Shown: positions 26,085 through 33,917, numbered from the stretch's first letter. The stretch is 34,797 bases of DNA from Myxococcales bacterium (GCA_003153495.1 PLYU01000183.1:1-34797), one strand, 5' to 3'. Translations and numbers: made by a program. The notes: generated by a model from the sequence alone, not told the origin.

Positions 26085-26549
26085 ATGACTGAACGCGAGG
26101 AGCAGCTCGCGCGCGTGCCGTTCTTCGACGGGCTCACGCGGGAGGGGCTCACGCTCATCGCCCAGGCCACGGCGGAGGAGACTCACGCGACGGGAACCAA
26201 GATCTTCCAGTTCGGAGACATGGGCGACAAGCTCTTCATCATCGTGGAGGGCAAAGTGCGGATCTCGCGGGAGGTCCCCGGGATGGGCGAAGAGGCCCTC
26301 GCCGTGCTCGGGCCGGGCGAGGTCTTCGGCGAGATGGCGTTGATCGACGAGGCGCCGCGCTCGGCGGACGCGCGTGTCCACGAGCGCTGCCGCTTGCTCG
26401 TCATCACGAAGGAGACCTTCGATGACCTCCTCTTCCTGCACAAGGATCTGGCTTACGAGGTGCTCTGGACGTGCGTACGGCTTCTGTCCACGCGCCTGCG
26501 CGAGACCAACGAGAAGCTGACGTTTCTCACGGCGAGCGCGAAGTTCTGA
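26085..26549 (+). CDS. Cyclic-nucleotide-binding-domain protein
   Basis: 154 residues from ATG 26085. The track's GTG 26007 abuts the trxB stop and adds 26 residues of atypical sequence. I prefer 26085 because the domain begins there (MTEREEQLARVPFFDGL) and a -10-like TACGCT lies at 26032-26037. It is a single cNMP-binding beta-barrel (DKLFIIVEGKVRIS, phosphate-binding cassette GEVFGEMALIDEAPRSADAR) plus a C-terminal helix. No helix-turn-helix follows, so it is not a CRP-type activator. It probably regulates a partner by binding cAMP or a related nucleotide. Neighbours are trxB and lexA. Confidence 0.9.
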   Translation: MTEREEQLARVPFFDGLTREGLTLIAQATAEETHATGTKIFQFGDMGDKLFIIVEGKVRISREVPGMGEEALAVLGPGEVFGEMALIDEAPRSADARVHERCRLLVITKETFDDLLFLHKDLAYEVLWTCVRLLSTRLRETNEKLTFLTASAKF

Positions 26550-26624
26550 GCTTGCGCAGGGCCTGGACCGCCCACGTGGGAATGGAGATGAAGCTCCTGG
26601 ACAGGTGGGGAAAGAGCGCCTTTC

Positions 26625-26653
26625 TTGACGATAGAACGCGCGTTCAGTAGCCT
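26625..26653 (+). promoter_or_regulatory. lexA promoter
   Basis: TTGACG (26625-26630), 17 bp, then TAGCCT (26648-26653). The LexA box lies inside the spacer, so LexA would block polymerase at its own promoter. The -10 ends 9 nt before the ATG, giving a very short leader. Confidence 0.6.
26634..26645. promoter_or_regulatory. LexA operator (SOS box)
   Basis: GAACGCGCGTTC is a perfect 12-bp palindrome of the GAAC-N4-GTTC type, known for Bacillus and several other LexA groups. It lies between the -35 and -10 of lexA. The position and type strongly suggest autoregulation. Confidence 0.75.
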
Positions 26654-26662
26654 TCGGGGCAC

Positions 26663-27325
26663 ATGCAAGGGCTCACGCAGCGTCAGCAGATGGTTCTCGA
26701 TTTCATCCGCGAGTCGATCCAGGACCGAGGCTACCCGCCGACGCTCCGTGAGATCGGCGCGCGCATGGGCATCCGGTCGACCAACGGCGTGAACGACCAC
26801 CTGCGGGCCCTCGAGCGCAAGGGGTACCTCACTCGCGAAGACATGAAGTCGCGTGCGCTGCGGCCGACGAGCCTCGGTACGCCGGTCCTGGGAGAGGCGG
26901 GCGCGCTCCCCGAGCCGGCCAACGACGTCGACCTCGTCGAGATCCAGGTCCTCGGCCGCGTGGCGGCGGGCCTGCCCCTGCTCGCCGAGGAGCACGTCAT
27001 CGACACCGTCCGCATCGACCGCACCCTCGTCAAGGGCGGGCGCGACGTCTTCGGGCTCAAGGTGCACGGCGATTCGATGATCGACGCCGGAATCCTCAGC
27101 GGCGACTACATCTTCGTGAAGAAGCAGCTCACGGCGAGCCGCGGGGAGATCGTCGTGGCGCTCATCGGCGACGAGGCCACCGTCAAGTACTACTTCCCCG
27201 AGAAGGACCACGTACGGTTCCAGCCCGCCAACAGGACCATGGCGCCCATCTACGTGAGGGCGGCGGATTTCAAGCCCACGATGCTGCTGGGAGTCGTGGT
27301 GGGAGTCTTCCGGCGCATCGGCTGA
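26663..27325 (+). CDS. lexA: SOS repressor LexA
   Basis: 220 residues. The N-terminal winged helix (QRQQMVLDFIRESIQDRGY, PTLREIGARMGIRSTNGVNDH) binds operators. The C-terminal S24 protease domain has the self-cleavage site A102-G103 (RVAAGLP) and the catalytic dyad S138 (HGDSMIDAG) and K175 (ATVKYYF). RecA filaments trigger cleavage after DNA damage and derepress SOS genes. The ruvB gene in this window has no LexA box next to it. A ~20-residue linker (GTPVLGEAGALPEPANDVD) makes it a little longer than E. coli LexA. Confidence 0.97.
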   Translation: MQGLTQRQQMVLDFIRESIQDRGYPPTLREIGARMGIRSTNGVNDHLRALERKGYLTREDMKSRALRPTSLGTPVLGEAGALPEPANDVDLVEIQVLGRVAAGLPLLAEEHVIDTVRIDRTLVKGGRDVFGLKVHGDSMIDAGILSGDYIFVKKQLTASRGEIVVALIGDEATVKYYFPEKDHVRFQPANRTMAPIYVRAADFKPTMLLGVVVGVFRRIG

Positions 27326-27346
27326 AGACGGGCGGGTGAAGGGCGC

Positions 27347-27376
27347 TTGACCGTTCGTTCGCGCGGACGGTACCGT
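27347..27376 (+). promoter_or_regulatory. Candidate promoter for the envelope cluster
   Basis: TTGACC (27347-27352), 18 bp, then TACCGT (27371-27376), 12 nt before ATG 27389. It lies in the gap after lexA. The track's TTG start at 27347 coincides with this -35, which argues against that start. Confidence 0.4.
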
Positions 27377-27388
27377 CTGGCGCGAGCG

Positions 27389-27685
27389 ATGCGGATCGCG
27401 ACTCTGGCCCTGATCTCTGCGTTGAGCGGCGCCATCGGGTGCGGGGGTGTTCAGTACTCCATCACCGCGAGCGCGGCGTCGTCGCGCGTGGCAGAAGCAA
27501 AGGCGCTGGGGGCTGAGCAGCTCGCGCCCTACGAGTACTACTTCGCCAAGGAGCATCTGGAGCAGGCGCAGCTCGAAGCGTCCGAGGCGAGCTACTCGGA
27601 CGCGACGAACCTCGCCGAGGAGGCGGAGGAGCACGCGTCCACCGCCATCGAGCTCACCCAGAAGGCTCGCCGCGCGCGGCCATGA
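27389..27685 (+). CDS. DUF4398-type envelope lipoprotein
   Basis: 98 residues from ATG 27389, where a lipoprotein signal begins (RIATLALISALSGAIGC). The mature part is one alpha-helical DUF4398 hairpin (RVAEAKALGAEQLAPYEYY, AKEHLEQAQLEASEASYSDA). Such proteins often sit beside OmpA genes in envelope clusters. Its stop overlaps the next ATG (ATGA), so it is coupled to the TSP3/OmpA lipoprotein, which has a similar helical N-terminal region. No ribosome site is evident. Confidence 0.85.
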   Translation: MRIATLALISALSGAIGCGGVQYSITASAASSRVAEAKALGAEQLAPYEYYFAKEHLEQAQLEASEASYSDATNLAEEAEEHASTAIELTQKARRARP

Positions 27686-28704
27686 CGTCCCGCGCCGGAA
27701 GCCTGCTGGGGGCGGTCTTGCTACTCGCCACGGCCTGCGCACAAGGCCCGGCCCTGCGGGGCCGTATCCTCGGGTTGACGGCCACAGTGAGCGACGCCGA
27801 GAAGAACGGCGCGATGACCTGTGCGCCGCGCGAGCTCGCGGTCGCGAAGTCTCAGCTCGAGTTCGCACGCATCGACCTGGACCAGGGGCAGTTCTCCAAC
27901 GCCGAAGCACATCTCGCGAAGGCAGAGCCGAACGCCCAGGCGGCGCTCTCGTTGAGCCCCGCCGACCGATGCACCTCTCGCGAGTTCGTGGAGGTCGCCT
28001 CGAAGCCCGTCGACAAGGACACCGACGGAGACGGGATCCCCGACTCCAGGGACCAGTGCCTTCTCGAGCCGGAAGACAAGGACGGTTACCTCGACGACGA
28101 CGGGTGTCCGGACGTCGACAACGACGCCGACGGGATCCCCGACGACAAGGACAAGTGCCCGAACGACCCCGAAGACTTCGACGGCTACCAGGACGACGAC
28201 GGGTGCCCCGATCCGGACAACGACGGCGACTCGGTCCTCGACGTGGACGACTTCTGCCCGAACACCCCGGGCGTACCCGGCGGCGACAAGCCCGGCTGTC
28301 CGAAGAAGAACTCGCTCGTCGTCGTGACCGAGAGGGAGATCCGCATCTCCCAGCAGATCCAGTTCGAGTTCAACAAGGCCGTCATCAAGCCCGGCATCAG
28401 CTACAAGATCCTCGACGAGGTCGCGGGCGTGCTTCAGGACAACCCGAAGATCACGATCGATGTGCAGGGGCACACCGACAACGTCGGCGCGGACGCCTAC
28501 AACATGAAGCTCTCCCAGGCCCGGGCCGACGCCGTGCGGGCGTACCTGGTGGCCCACGGCGTGCCGCCGTCGCGCCTCGACTCGAAGGGATACGGGTTCC
28601 ATCAGCCGCTCGTGCCCAACTCGAGCGACGCGAACAGGGCGCTGAACCGTCGGGTACAATTCATACGCACCGAGTCCGGGCGGACGTCGCCGTCGGATCC
28701 TTGA
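27682..28704 (+). CDS. OmpA-family lipoprotein with DUF4398-like region and TSP3 repeats
   Basis: 340 residues. A lipoprotein signal (LLATAC) is followed by a helical DUF4398-like segment (AVAKSQLEFARIDLDQGQF). About three Asp-rich TSP3 repeats with a 33-residue period come next (TDGDGIPDSRDQC, CPDVDNDADGIPDDKDKC). The C-terminal OmpA domain has the peptidoglycan-binding pattern GHTDNVGADAYN and MKLSQARADAV. It likely tethers the outer membrane to peptidoglycan. It resembles the partial gene at the window start and forms a two-gene unit with the small lipoprotein upstream. Confidence 0.95.
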   Translation: MTSRAGSLLGAVLLLATACAQGPALRGRILGLTATVSDAEKNGAMTCAPRELAVAKSQLEFARIDLDQGQFSNAEAHLAKAEPNAQAALSLSPADRCTSREFVEVASKPVDKDTDGDGIPDSRDQCLLEPEDKDGYLDDDGCPDVDNDADGIPDDKDKCPNDPEDFDGYQDDDGCPDPDNDGDSVLDVDDFCPNTPGVPGGDKPGCPKKNSLVVVTEREIRISQQIQFEFNKAVIKPGISYKILDEVAGVLQDNPKITIDVQGHTDNVGADAYNMKLSQARADAVRAYLVAHGVPPSRLDSKGYGFHQPLVPNSSDANRALNRRVQFIRTESGRTSPSDP

Positions 28705-28815
28705 CGTCGCCAGGGGGGGAGGACGCCACTCTCGGCCCTGCGCGGGGAGCGCCCGGCAGTATTGCGAGCGCGTCTCCGAGCGCGATTCCCCCTACCGGGG
28801 GGCGCATCCTGCGCC

Positions 28816-28821
28816 TATGCT
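28816..28821 (+). promoter_or_regulatory. Candidate -10 for the Cys-rich barrel gene
   Basis: TATGCT in the 141-nt gap after the OmpA gene. A GGAGGA ribosome site and GTG 28846 follow at normal distances. No convincing -35 was found; a short C/G stem (CCCCC-TACC-GGGGG) lies just upstream. Confidence 0.35.
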
Positions 28822-28845
28822 CGCCGCCCGCCGGAGGAATACGAC

Positions 28846-30672
28846 GTGCAACGAAACGTTTTCGCCACCACTGCTCGACGGTCCGCGTGGTGGCTCGTCC
28901 TGGTCATCACGACCCTGATCGCCGCGCCCGCGCTCGCGGCGGACGCCAAAGTCGAGAAGGCCGCGCAGGCGCTCCAGAAGAAGGCCATCGAGGAAGACAA
29001 CCTCAACCTCGCCTACCCCGCGGCGATCAAGAAGCTCGAATCGGCGGTGTCGAAGTGCGGCGCCAGCAAGTGCGGGGCGTCGCTGAAGGCCTCCTTGCTT
29101 CGCGATCTGGGCGCGATGCAGGTTCTCGGCGGGAGCGCGGACGAGGGGAAGGCCAACTTCGCGCAAGCGCTCGGGCTCGATGCCTCCATCGATCTCGACC
29201 CGGCCTACAAGAACCCGACGCTCCAGGGTGTCTGGAACGAGGTGAAGAAGAAGGGCGGCGGCGGCGGTTCCGCCGGAGCGAGCGTCCCGGCAGGCCCGCA
29301 GCCGTCGGGGGACTTCGTGCATACGCCCCCGACCGAGGCGCTCGTCCGCACGCCCGTGCCCATCTACGTCGAGTACCCCGGCACCGAGGACATCGCGAAG
29401 GTCGTCGCCAAGTACAAGGGCTCGGGCATGACCGAGTGGAAGTCACTCGAGCTTCAGAAGATGGACACCGGCTTCGGCGCTCTCGTTCCCTGCAAAGACG
29501 TGCCGCAGGGGCTGATGCAGTACTACGTCCAGGGCTTCAACGACCGGGACGATCCCGTTGCGACCTCCGGCAGCCGCAACAAGCCGTTCAGCGTCTCGGT
29601 GAAGGCGCAGATCGACGGCTCGCCGTCCAGCCTGCCCGGTCAGGAGCCGCCAACCCAGTGCGCGGACGTTGCCGGGACGGGGTCCGAATGTCCCCCGGAT
29701 TTCCCCGGCTGCGGCGGCGGGCCGAAGAAGGAGGCCGGCGAGGATTGCGAGAAGAGCGACGAGTGCAAGAGCGAGTCGTGCTCCGAGGGCAGGTGCCTGG
29801 AGAAGAAGGCCGGCGGCGAGGGTTGCCAGGCGGACAGCGACTGCAGCAGCGGCAGCTGCTCGGGCGGGAAATGCACCGGCAAGAAGGCCGAAGGGGAGGA
29901 CTGCGAGTCGGACGACGAGTGCGACAGCGGCCGCTGCAAGACGAACAAGTGCACCAGCGCGTCGGGGAGCGGCAAGGCACCCAAGGTCTGGCTGGGCGTG
30001 GGGCTGCAGCTCGACGTCTACTCGCTGCCGAGCGCCACCGACGTCTGCGTGCTGAATCAATCGGGGAAGGGCCCGGTCACGCCGAACAACGCCGCGGGGT
30101 ACAGCTGCGTCAACTCGTCCAACAAGAACTTCCCGGGGTCTGACTCGGCGACGAACGCGTTGATTGCGCACACGTCTGTCGGCGCCGGCGATCAGGTCCA
30201 GGGCGGGTTCAAGCTCGGCAACCTGCGCATCCTGGCGAGCCTCGACTACGCGCTCGGGGGCAACGTCATGCTCGGCGCGCGCGCGGGGTACGTGCTGTTC
30301 ACCGACCCCGCGACCGCAAGCCCAGGGGCCGCGTTCGCGCCCATCCACCTGGAGGCGCGGCTCACGTATCTGCTCGGCAAGGGGGCGGTCTCCAAGAAGG
30401 GAATGTCCCCGATGTTCTTCGCCGGTCTCGGCGCCGGTGAGTTCGATGCCTACGTGCCGGTCAAGGTCTACTCGACCAGCGGGGAAATGAAGGCGGAGAA
30501 CGCGTGGCTCACCGCCGGACCGGTGTTCCTCAGCGGCGGAGGCGGTCTGCGCTACCTGCTCGGGAAGAAGACGGCGTTCACCGCTGCGCTCCGGCTCGAA
30601 GGGGCCCTCGGCGGCGCCGCCGGGTTTCTGTTCGGGGTCGCGCCCGAGGCGGGGCTCCAGTTCGGCCTGTGA
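28846..30672 (+). CDS. Exported Cys-rich protein with C-terminal beta-barrel-like domain
   Basis: 608 residues from GTG 28846, chosen for GGAGGA about 8 nt upstream; the track start at 28762 is earlier. A signal peptide (WWLVLVITTLIAAPALA) is followed by a helical, TPR-like region (about 30-130) and a beta-rich domain (about 155-250). Then come three ~24-residue Cys-rich units (about 297-372), each with four cysteines, as in CEKSDECKSESCSEGRC and CQADSDCSSGSCSGGKC. The last ~230 residues are alternating beta strands (KVWLGVGLQLDVYSLP, FKLGNLRILASLDYALGG) ending in a hydrophobic-aromatic Leu, typical of an outer-membrane barrel. The fusion suggests a surface or periplasmic module anchored by a barrel. 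Function is unknown. Confidence 0.85.
   Translation: MQRNVFATTARRSAWWLVLVITTLIAAPALAADAKVEKAAQALQKKAIEEDNLNLAYPAAIKKLESAVSKCGASKCGASLKASLLRDLGAMQVLGGSADEGKANFAQALGLDASIDLDPAYKNPTLQGVWNEVKKKGGGGGSAGASVPAGPQPSGDFVHTPPTEALVRTPVPIYVEYPGTEDIAKVVAKYKGSGMTEWKSLELQKMDTGFGALVPCKDVPQGLMQYYVQGFNDRDDPVATSGSRNKPFSVSVKAQIDGSPSSLPGQEPPTQCADVAGTGSECPPDFPGCGGGPKKEAGEDCEKSDECKSESCSEGRCLEKKAGGEGCQADSDCSSGSCSGGKCTGKKAEGEDCESDDECDSGRCKTNKCTSASGSGKAPKVWLGVGLQLDVYSLPSATDVCVLNQSGKGPVTPNNAAGYSCVNSSNKNFPGSDSATNALIAHTSVGAGDQVQGGFKLGNLRILASLDYALGGNVMLGARAGYVLFTDPATASPGAAFAPIHLEARLTYLLGKGAVSKKGMSPMFFAGLGAGEFDAYVPVKVYSTSGEMKAENAWLTAGPVFLSGGGGLRYLLGKKTAFTAALRLEGALGGAAGFLFGVAPEAGLQFGL
29733..29958 (+). repeat. Three Cys-rich coding repeats
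   Basis: Three in-frame units of about 72-75 bp each encode a GE-C-x5-C-x4/5-C-x4-C pattern ending in Lys-rich spacers (EKKAG, GKKAE). They lie inside the barrel protein and probably form disulfide-bonded knots in the periplasm. Confidence 0.75.
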
Positions 30673-30679
30673 ACGGCGA

Positions 30680-30706
30680 GGCGTTCGTGCAAGTGGCACG
30701 AACGCC
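30680..30706 (+). terminator. Strong hairpin after the barrel gene
   Basis: GGCGTTCGTGC (30680-30690) and GCACGAACGCC (30696-30706) are perfect 11-bp arms around a 5-nt loop, starting 7 nt after the stop codon. No T-run follows, as is common in GC-rich genomes, so it acts either as an I-shaped terminator or to protect the mRNA end. Confidence 0.55.
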
Positions 30707-30786
30707 ATCGCGAAGCCCTCGCGCGCTGACCCTCGGTCCGGCCAGCAGCCGCCGGGAGGGCCGTACCCCTTCGAACGACCAACTGT

Positions 30787-30806
30787 AAAGCGTCGATTGA
30801 CGCTTT
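30787..30806. promoter_or_regulatory. Perfect inverted repeat upstream of the reductase operon
   Basis: AAAGCGTC (30787-30794) and GACGCTTT (30799-30806) flank GATT. A -35-like TTGACG (30797-30802) overlaps the right arm. It probably is an operator for the reductase-MerR-diiron operon, perhaps bound by its own MerR protein. A short terminator hairpin is the alternative. Confidence 0.5.
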
Positions 30807-30834
30807 GCCATTCGTCCGTCACTCTGGGTGGACC

Positions 30835-31977
30835 TTGCTGTCGTCGCTCCGCGCTCTCAAACGCGATCTCGCCGCGATCGCGACCACCCTGGGCGCGAGC
30901 CGCCCGTCGCCCGTCGTCCAGACCACCAGGCCGGTCCCTGCGCGTGCCCACCGTCGCCTCCGCGTCGCGTCCATCGTCCGCGAGACCGCCGACGCAGTCA
31001 CCCTCGTCCTGGAGGATCCCGCCGGCGCCCCGATCCGTTTCTCGCCGGGCCAGTTCTTCACCCTGGTCGTGCCCCTCGAGGGCGAGGTCATCAAGCGGGC
31101 CTACTCTGCGTCGAGCAGCGCCGCCGATGGTCAGCGAGTGGCCGTCACGATCAAGCGCACGCCCGACGGCCGCGTGTCGAAGTACCTCGTCGAGAAAGCC
31201 CGCGCCGGAGACTCCTTCGAGGTGCTCGGTCCTTCCGGCTCCTTCACCCCGGTGCCGGCCACCCACGAGCGCCTGCTGGTCCTCGTCGGCGGAGGGAGCG
31301 GGATCACGCCGCTGCTCTCCATCACCCGGACCCTCCTCGCCACCGAGCCGGCGACGCGCATCGCCCTCGTCTACGGAAACCGCGCCCGGGAAGACGTCAT
31401 CTTCTGGGATGCCCTCGAGAGCCTCGCCACGACCCACGGCCCTCGCTTCCGGATCCGTCACGTCCTCGAGCAGCCCTCTGCCGGCTGGGCCGACCCGGCC
31501 GGTCGGCTCGACGGCGAAGCCCTCGCGCGAGAGCTCGACGCGCTCGGCGAACCGGACGGGCCCACCACCGACTATTTCCTGTGTGGCCCCGAGCCGATGA
31601 TGCGAGCCGCCCGCGCCTGCCTGGAGGGGCGCGGCGTCGCCGCGGCGCGCGTACATCAGGAGTCCTTCGCCGCTGCCCACGCCAGCGCCGCGTCGGCGCC
31701 GACCTCGCCGCAGCTCGTGACGGTGCTGATTCGCGGAGATCAGAAGCAGTTCGTGGTCGCTCCTCCGCGCACGGTGCTCGAGACGGCTCTCGACGCCGGG
31801 ATCGACATGCCCTTCTCGTGCACCGTCGGCGGCTGCGGCACGTGTCGCGTGCGGCTCGTGGAGGGGCACGTGGCCATGGAAGAGCCCAACTGTCTCACGG
31901 CCGACGAGCGCACCCAGGGCTACGTGCTGGCGTGCGTCGCGCGCCCGGCCTCGCCGTGCACCTTCGAGGTGCCGTGA
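30835..31977 (+). CDS. FAD- and 2Fe-2S-containing NAD(P)H oxidoreductase
   Basis: 380 residues from TTG 30835. The track's TTG 30805 lies inside the inverted repeat and is less likely, but the start remains uncertain. It has a ferredoxin-reductase plan: FAD motif RAYSASSS, NAD(P)-binding GGGSGITPLLS, and CGPEPMM. A C-terminal plant-type 2Fe-2S domain carries the C-x4-C-x2-C motif CTVGGCGTC and a later Cys (VLACVAR). Such PaaE/Hmp-like reductases pass electrons from NAD(P)H to an oxygenase. The diiron protein two genes on is the obvious acceptor. Its stop overlaps the MerR start (TGATG). Confidence 0.93.
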   Translation: MLSSLRALKRDLAAIATTLGASRPSPVVQTTRPVPARAHRRLRVASIVRETADAVTLVLEDPAGAPIRFSPGQFFTLVVPLEGEVIKRAYSASSSAADGQRVAVTIKRTPDGRVSKYLVEKARAGDSFEVLGPSGSFTPVPATHERLLVLVGGGSGITPLLSITRTLLATEPATRIALVYGNRAREDVIFWDALESLATTHGPRFRIRHVLEQPSAGWADPAGRLDGEALARELDALGEPDGPTTDYFLCGPEPMMRAARACLEGRGVAAARVHQESFAAAHASAASAPTSPQLVTVLIRGDQKQFVVAPPRTVLETALDAGIDMPFSCTVGGCGTCRVRLVEGHVAMEEPNCLTADERTQGYVLACVARPASPCTFEVP

Positions 31978-32723
31978 TGGGCGCCGCGATCGCGGTCCCC
32001 GTCCCGGTCGACGAGTGGCCGTACAAGATGCGGGACCTGTGTCGTCTGGCCGGGATGCCGAGGCAGGCGATCCACTTCTACATCCAGCAGGGGCTCATCC
32101 CGCCCGGCCACAAGACCGGCCGCAACACGGCCCGCTACGGAGCCGTGCACGTCGAGCGCATCCGCGTCGTCAGGGAGCTCCAGAGCGAGCGGTTCATGCC
32201 CCTGAAGGCAATCCGTGCGGTGCTCGACGGCCGCGACGACGTATTCACCCCGAGCCAGCGCGCGCTCCTCCTCGAGGTCAAAGGGCGGCTCGCGTCGACC
32301 CTCGCCAGGCCCGCGGCCGGCCGACCCGGCGCCGACGCGCGCGCCCTGCTCGTGCGTCACGGCCTCGATCGACGCGACCTCGACGACCTGATCGGCGCGC
32401 GCGTCATCGAGGTCGAGCGGACCGCCCGCGGCAAGCTCCGCGTCCGCGCCGACGACGAGTGGGCCTTCGAGCTGCTGGGCAAGGTCCGGCGCGCCGGCTT
32501 CTCGCGAACGCTCGGCTTCGACGCGAAGCTGCTGCGCATCTACGCGCGCGCCGTCGCCTCGCTCGTCGACCGCGAGAAGCGCGTCATCACCGAGCGACTC
32601 GTCGGCGTCGCCCCCGAGCAGGTCGCCGGTATGCTCGAGAAGGCGATGCCGCTCGTCGACGAGTTCTTCGCCCGGTACCACGCCAACCTGGTCCGCGATT
32701 TCTTCGCCTCGATGGAGAACTGA
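31977..32723 (+). CDS. MerR-family transcriptional regulator
   Basis: 248 residues from ATG 31977, overlapping the reductase stop; the track's 30828 start is a shadow. The N-terminal winged helix is MerR-like (MRDLCRLAGMPRQAIHFYIQ, QGLIPPGHKTGRN, TARYGAVHVERIRVVREL). The C-terminal ~160 residues are helical, without the cysteines of metal-sensing MerR proteins, and probably bind an organic ligand. Being inside the operon it probably controls, it may act on the inverted repeat at 30787-30806. The next gene begins 6 nt after its stop. Confidence 0.9.
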   Translation: MGAAIAVPVPVDEWPYKMRDLCRLAGMPRQAIHFYIQQGLIPPGHKTGRNTARYGAVHVERIRVVRELQSERFMPLKAIRAVLDGRDDVFTPSQRALLLEVKGRLASTLARPAAGRPGADARALLVRHGLDRRDLDDLIGARVIEVERTARGKLRVRADDEWAFELLGKVRRAGFSRTLGFDAKLLRIYARAVASLVDREKRVITERLVGVAPEQVAGMLEKAMPLVDEFFARYHANLVRDFFASMEN

Positions 32724-32729
32724 CCGCCC

Positions 32730-33917
32730 ATGCTCGATCTCGACAAGCTCGCACACATGCTCCCGCCCCGCGTCCGGAACGCCCTCGACGCCCAGATCGA
32801 GGCACTCGGCGTCCTGACCGAGATCCGCGACCCGCGGGTGCTCGCGTCGCTCGCGCCTTCCGGAGTTCGCGGTCTGCTCCTTCATCGCGGCAAGCAAGGC
32901 GTCCCGACGCGCATCCGCGCGTCGCATTACGCGCATTTCGACTGGACGTACCCCACCGACTTCCCCGAGATGCGGATGCTCTACGATCGCGCGAAGAGCG
33001 GACAGTGGGACTCGGCGTCCCTCCCGTGGTCGACGGACGTCGACCCGATGAACCCCGAAATCCCGATCGCGCCGGACTACTTCCTCGACTTCTCGGCGCT
33101 CGAGGGGATGGGCGTGACGCTCGACGCGCGCGAGCGCCTCCAGCTCTCGCACAGCATCATCGCGTGGATGCTCTCGCAGTTCCTGCACGGCGAGCAGGGG
33201 GCGCTCTTCGCCGCCGCTCAGGTGACCGAGGCCGTGCAGTTCTTCGACGGGAAGCTCTACGGGGCCACCCAGGTCATGGACGAGGGCCGGCACGTCGAGG
33301 TGTTCCACCGGTACGTGACCGAGAAGCTCGGGAAGCTCTACCAGATCAACGACAACCTCTTCGTGATCATCGACGCGCTGATGAGCGACGGGCGCTGGGA
33401 CATGAAGTTTCTGGGCATGCAGATCATGGTCGAGGGCCTGGCCCTCGGCGCCTTCGGCACCATCTACCGGGGCACCAAGGAGCCGCTGCTCCGCCAGCTG
33501 CTCAAGATGGTCATCCAGGACGAGGCCCGCCACGTGCATTACGGCGTCCTCGCCCTGCGCGAGCACATCACCAAGTCGCTGAGCGAGAAGGAGCGCTGCG
33601 AGCGGGAGGACTGGGCCTTCGAGGTCGCGCTGCTCATGCGAAACCGGTTTCTCATGTACGAGCTCTACGAGGAGTGGTTCGAGGGGCGTATCACGCGCGC
33701 GCAGTGGCGAGAGCTCGTCCTCGGCTCACCGGGCCTCCGGGAGTTCCGCGACGTCATGTTCACCCGGCTCATGCCCAACCTCCGCGAGATCGGCCTGCTC
33801 TCTCCGCGCATCGTGCCTCACTACGAGCGCGCGGAGCTCATGAAGTACTCCGCCGGGGCCGCAGCGAACGAGCTCACCGGCGAGCAGATGATCAGCGATC
33901 TCGACCGGGTGGCGTGA
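32730..33917 (+). CDS. Ferritin-like diiron oxygenase
   Basis: 395 residues, cytoplasmic, helical. Candidate diiron ligands come from the helices HGEQGAL, MDEGRHVEVFHRY, IMVEGLALG and IQDEARHVHYG. The two ExxH motifs (EGRH and EARH) plus two isolated Glu are the classic four-helix diiron set. I infer an O2-activating monooxygenase, desaturase or N-oxygenase (AurF-like or ribonucleotide-reductase-R2-like); the substrate is unknown. It shares an operon with an FAD/2Fe-2S reductase that can supply electrons. The 3' end overlaps the convergent lipoprotein gene by 26 nt. Confidence 0.9.
   Translation: MLDLDKLAHMLPPRVRNALDAQIEALGVLTEIRDPRVLASLAPSGVRGLLLHRGKQGVPTRIRASHYAHFDWTYPTDFPEMRMLYDRAKSGQWDSASLPWSTDVDPMNPEIPIAPDYFLDFSALEGMGVTLDARERLQLSHSIIAWMLSQFLHGEQGALFAAAQVTEAVQFFDGKLYGATQVMDEGRHVEVFHRYVTEKLGKLYQINDNLFVIIDALMSDGRWDMKFLGMQIMVEGLALGAFGTIYRGTKEPLLRQLLKMVIQDEARHVHYGVLALREHITKSLSEKERCEREDWAFEVALLMRNRFLMYELYEEWFEGRITRAQWRELVLGSPGLREFRDVMFTRLMPNLREIGLLSPRIVPHYERAELMKYSAGAAANELTGEQMISDLDRVA

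Noticed and set aside
26571-26580. 10-bp palindrome CCCACGTGGG between the cNMP gene and lexA
   Set aside because: It is short, has no loop and no promoter element around it, and could occur by chance in GC-rich DNA.
27447-31869. Long ORFs 27447-30143 (+) and 29443-31869 (-)
   Set aside because: They overlap clear lipoprotein, OmpA, barrel and reductase genes in other frames and have Arg/Ala-rich random-looking products.
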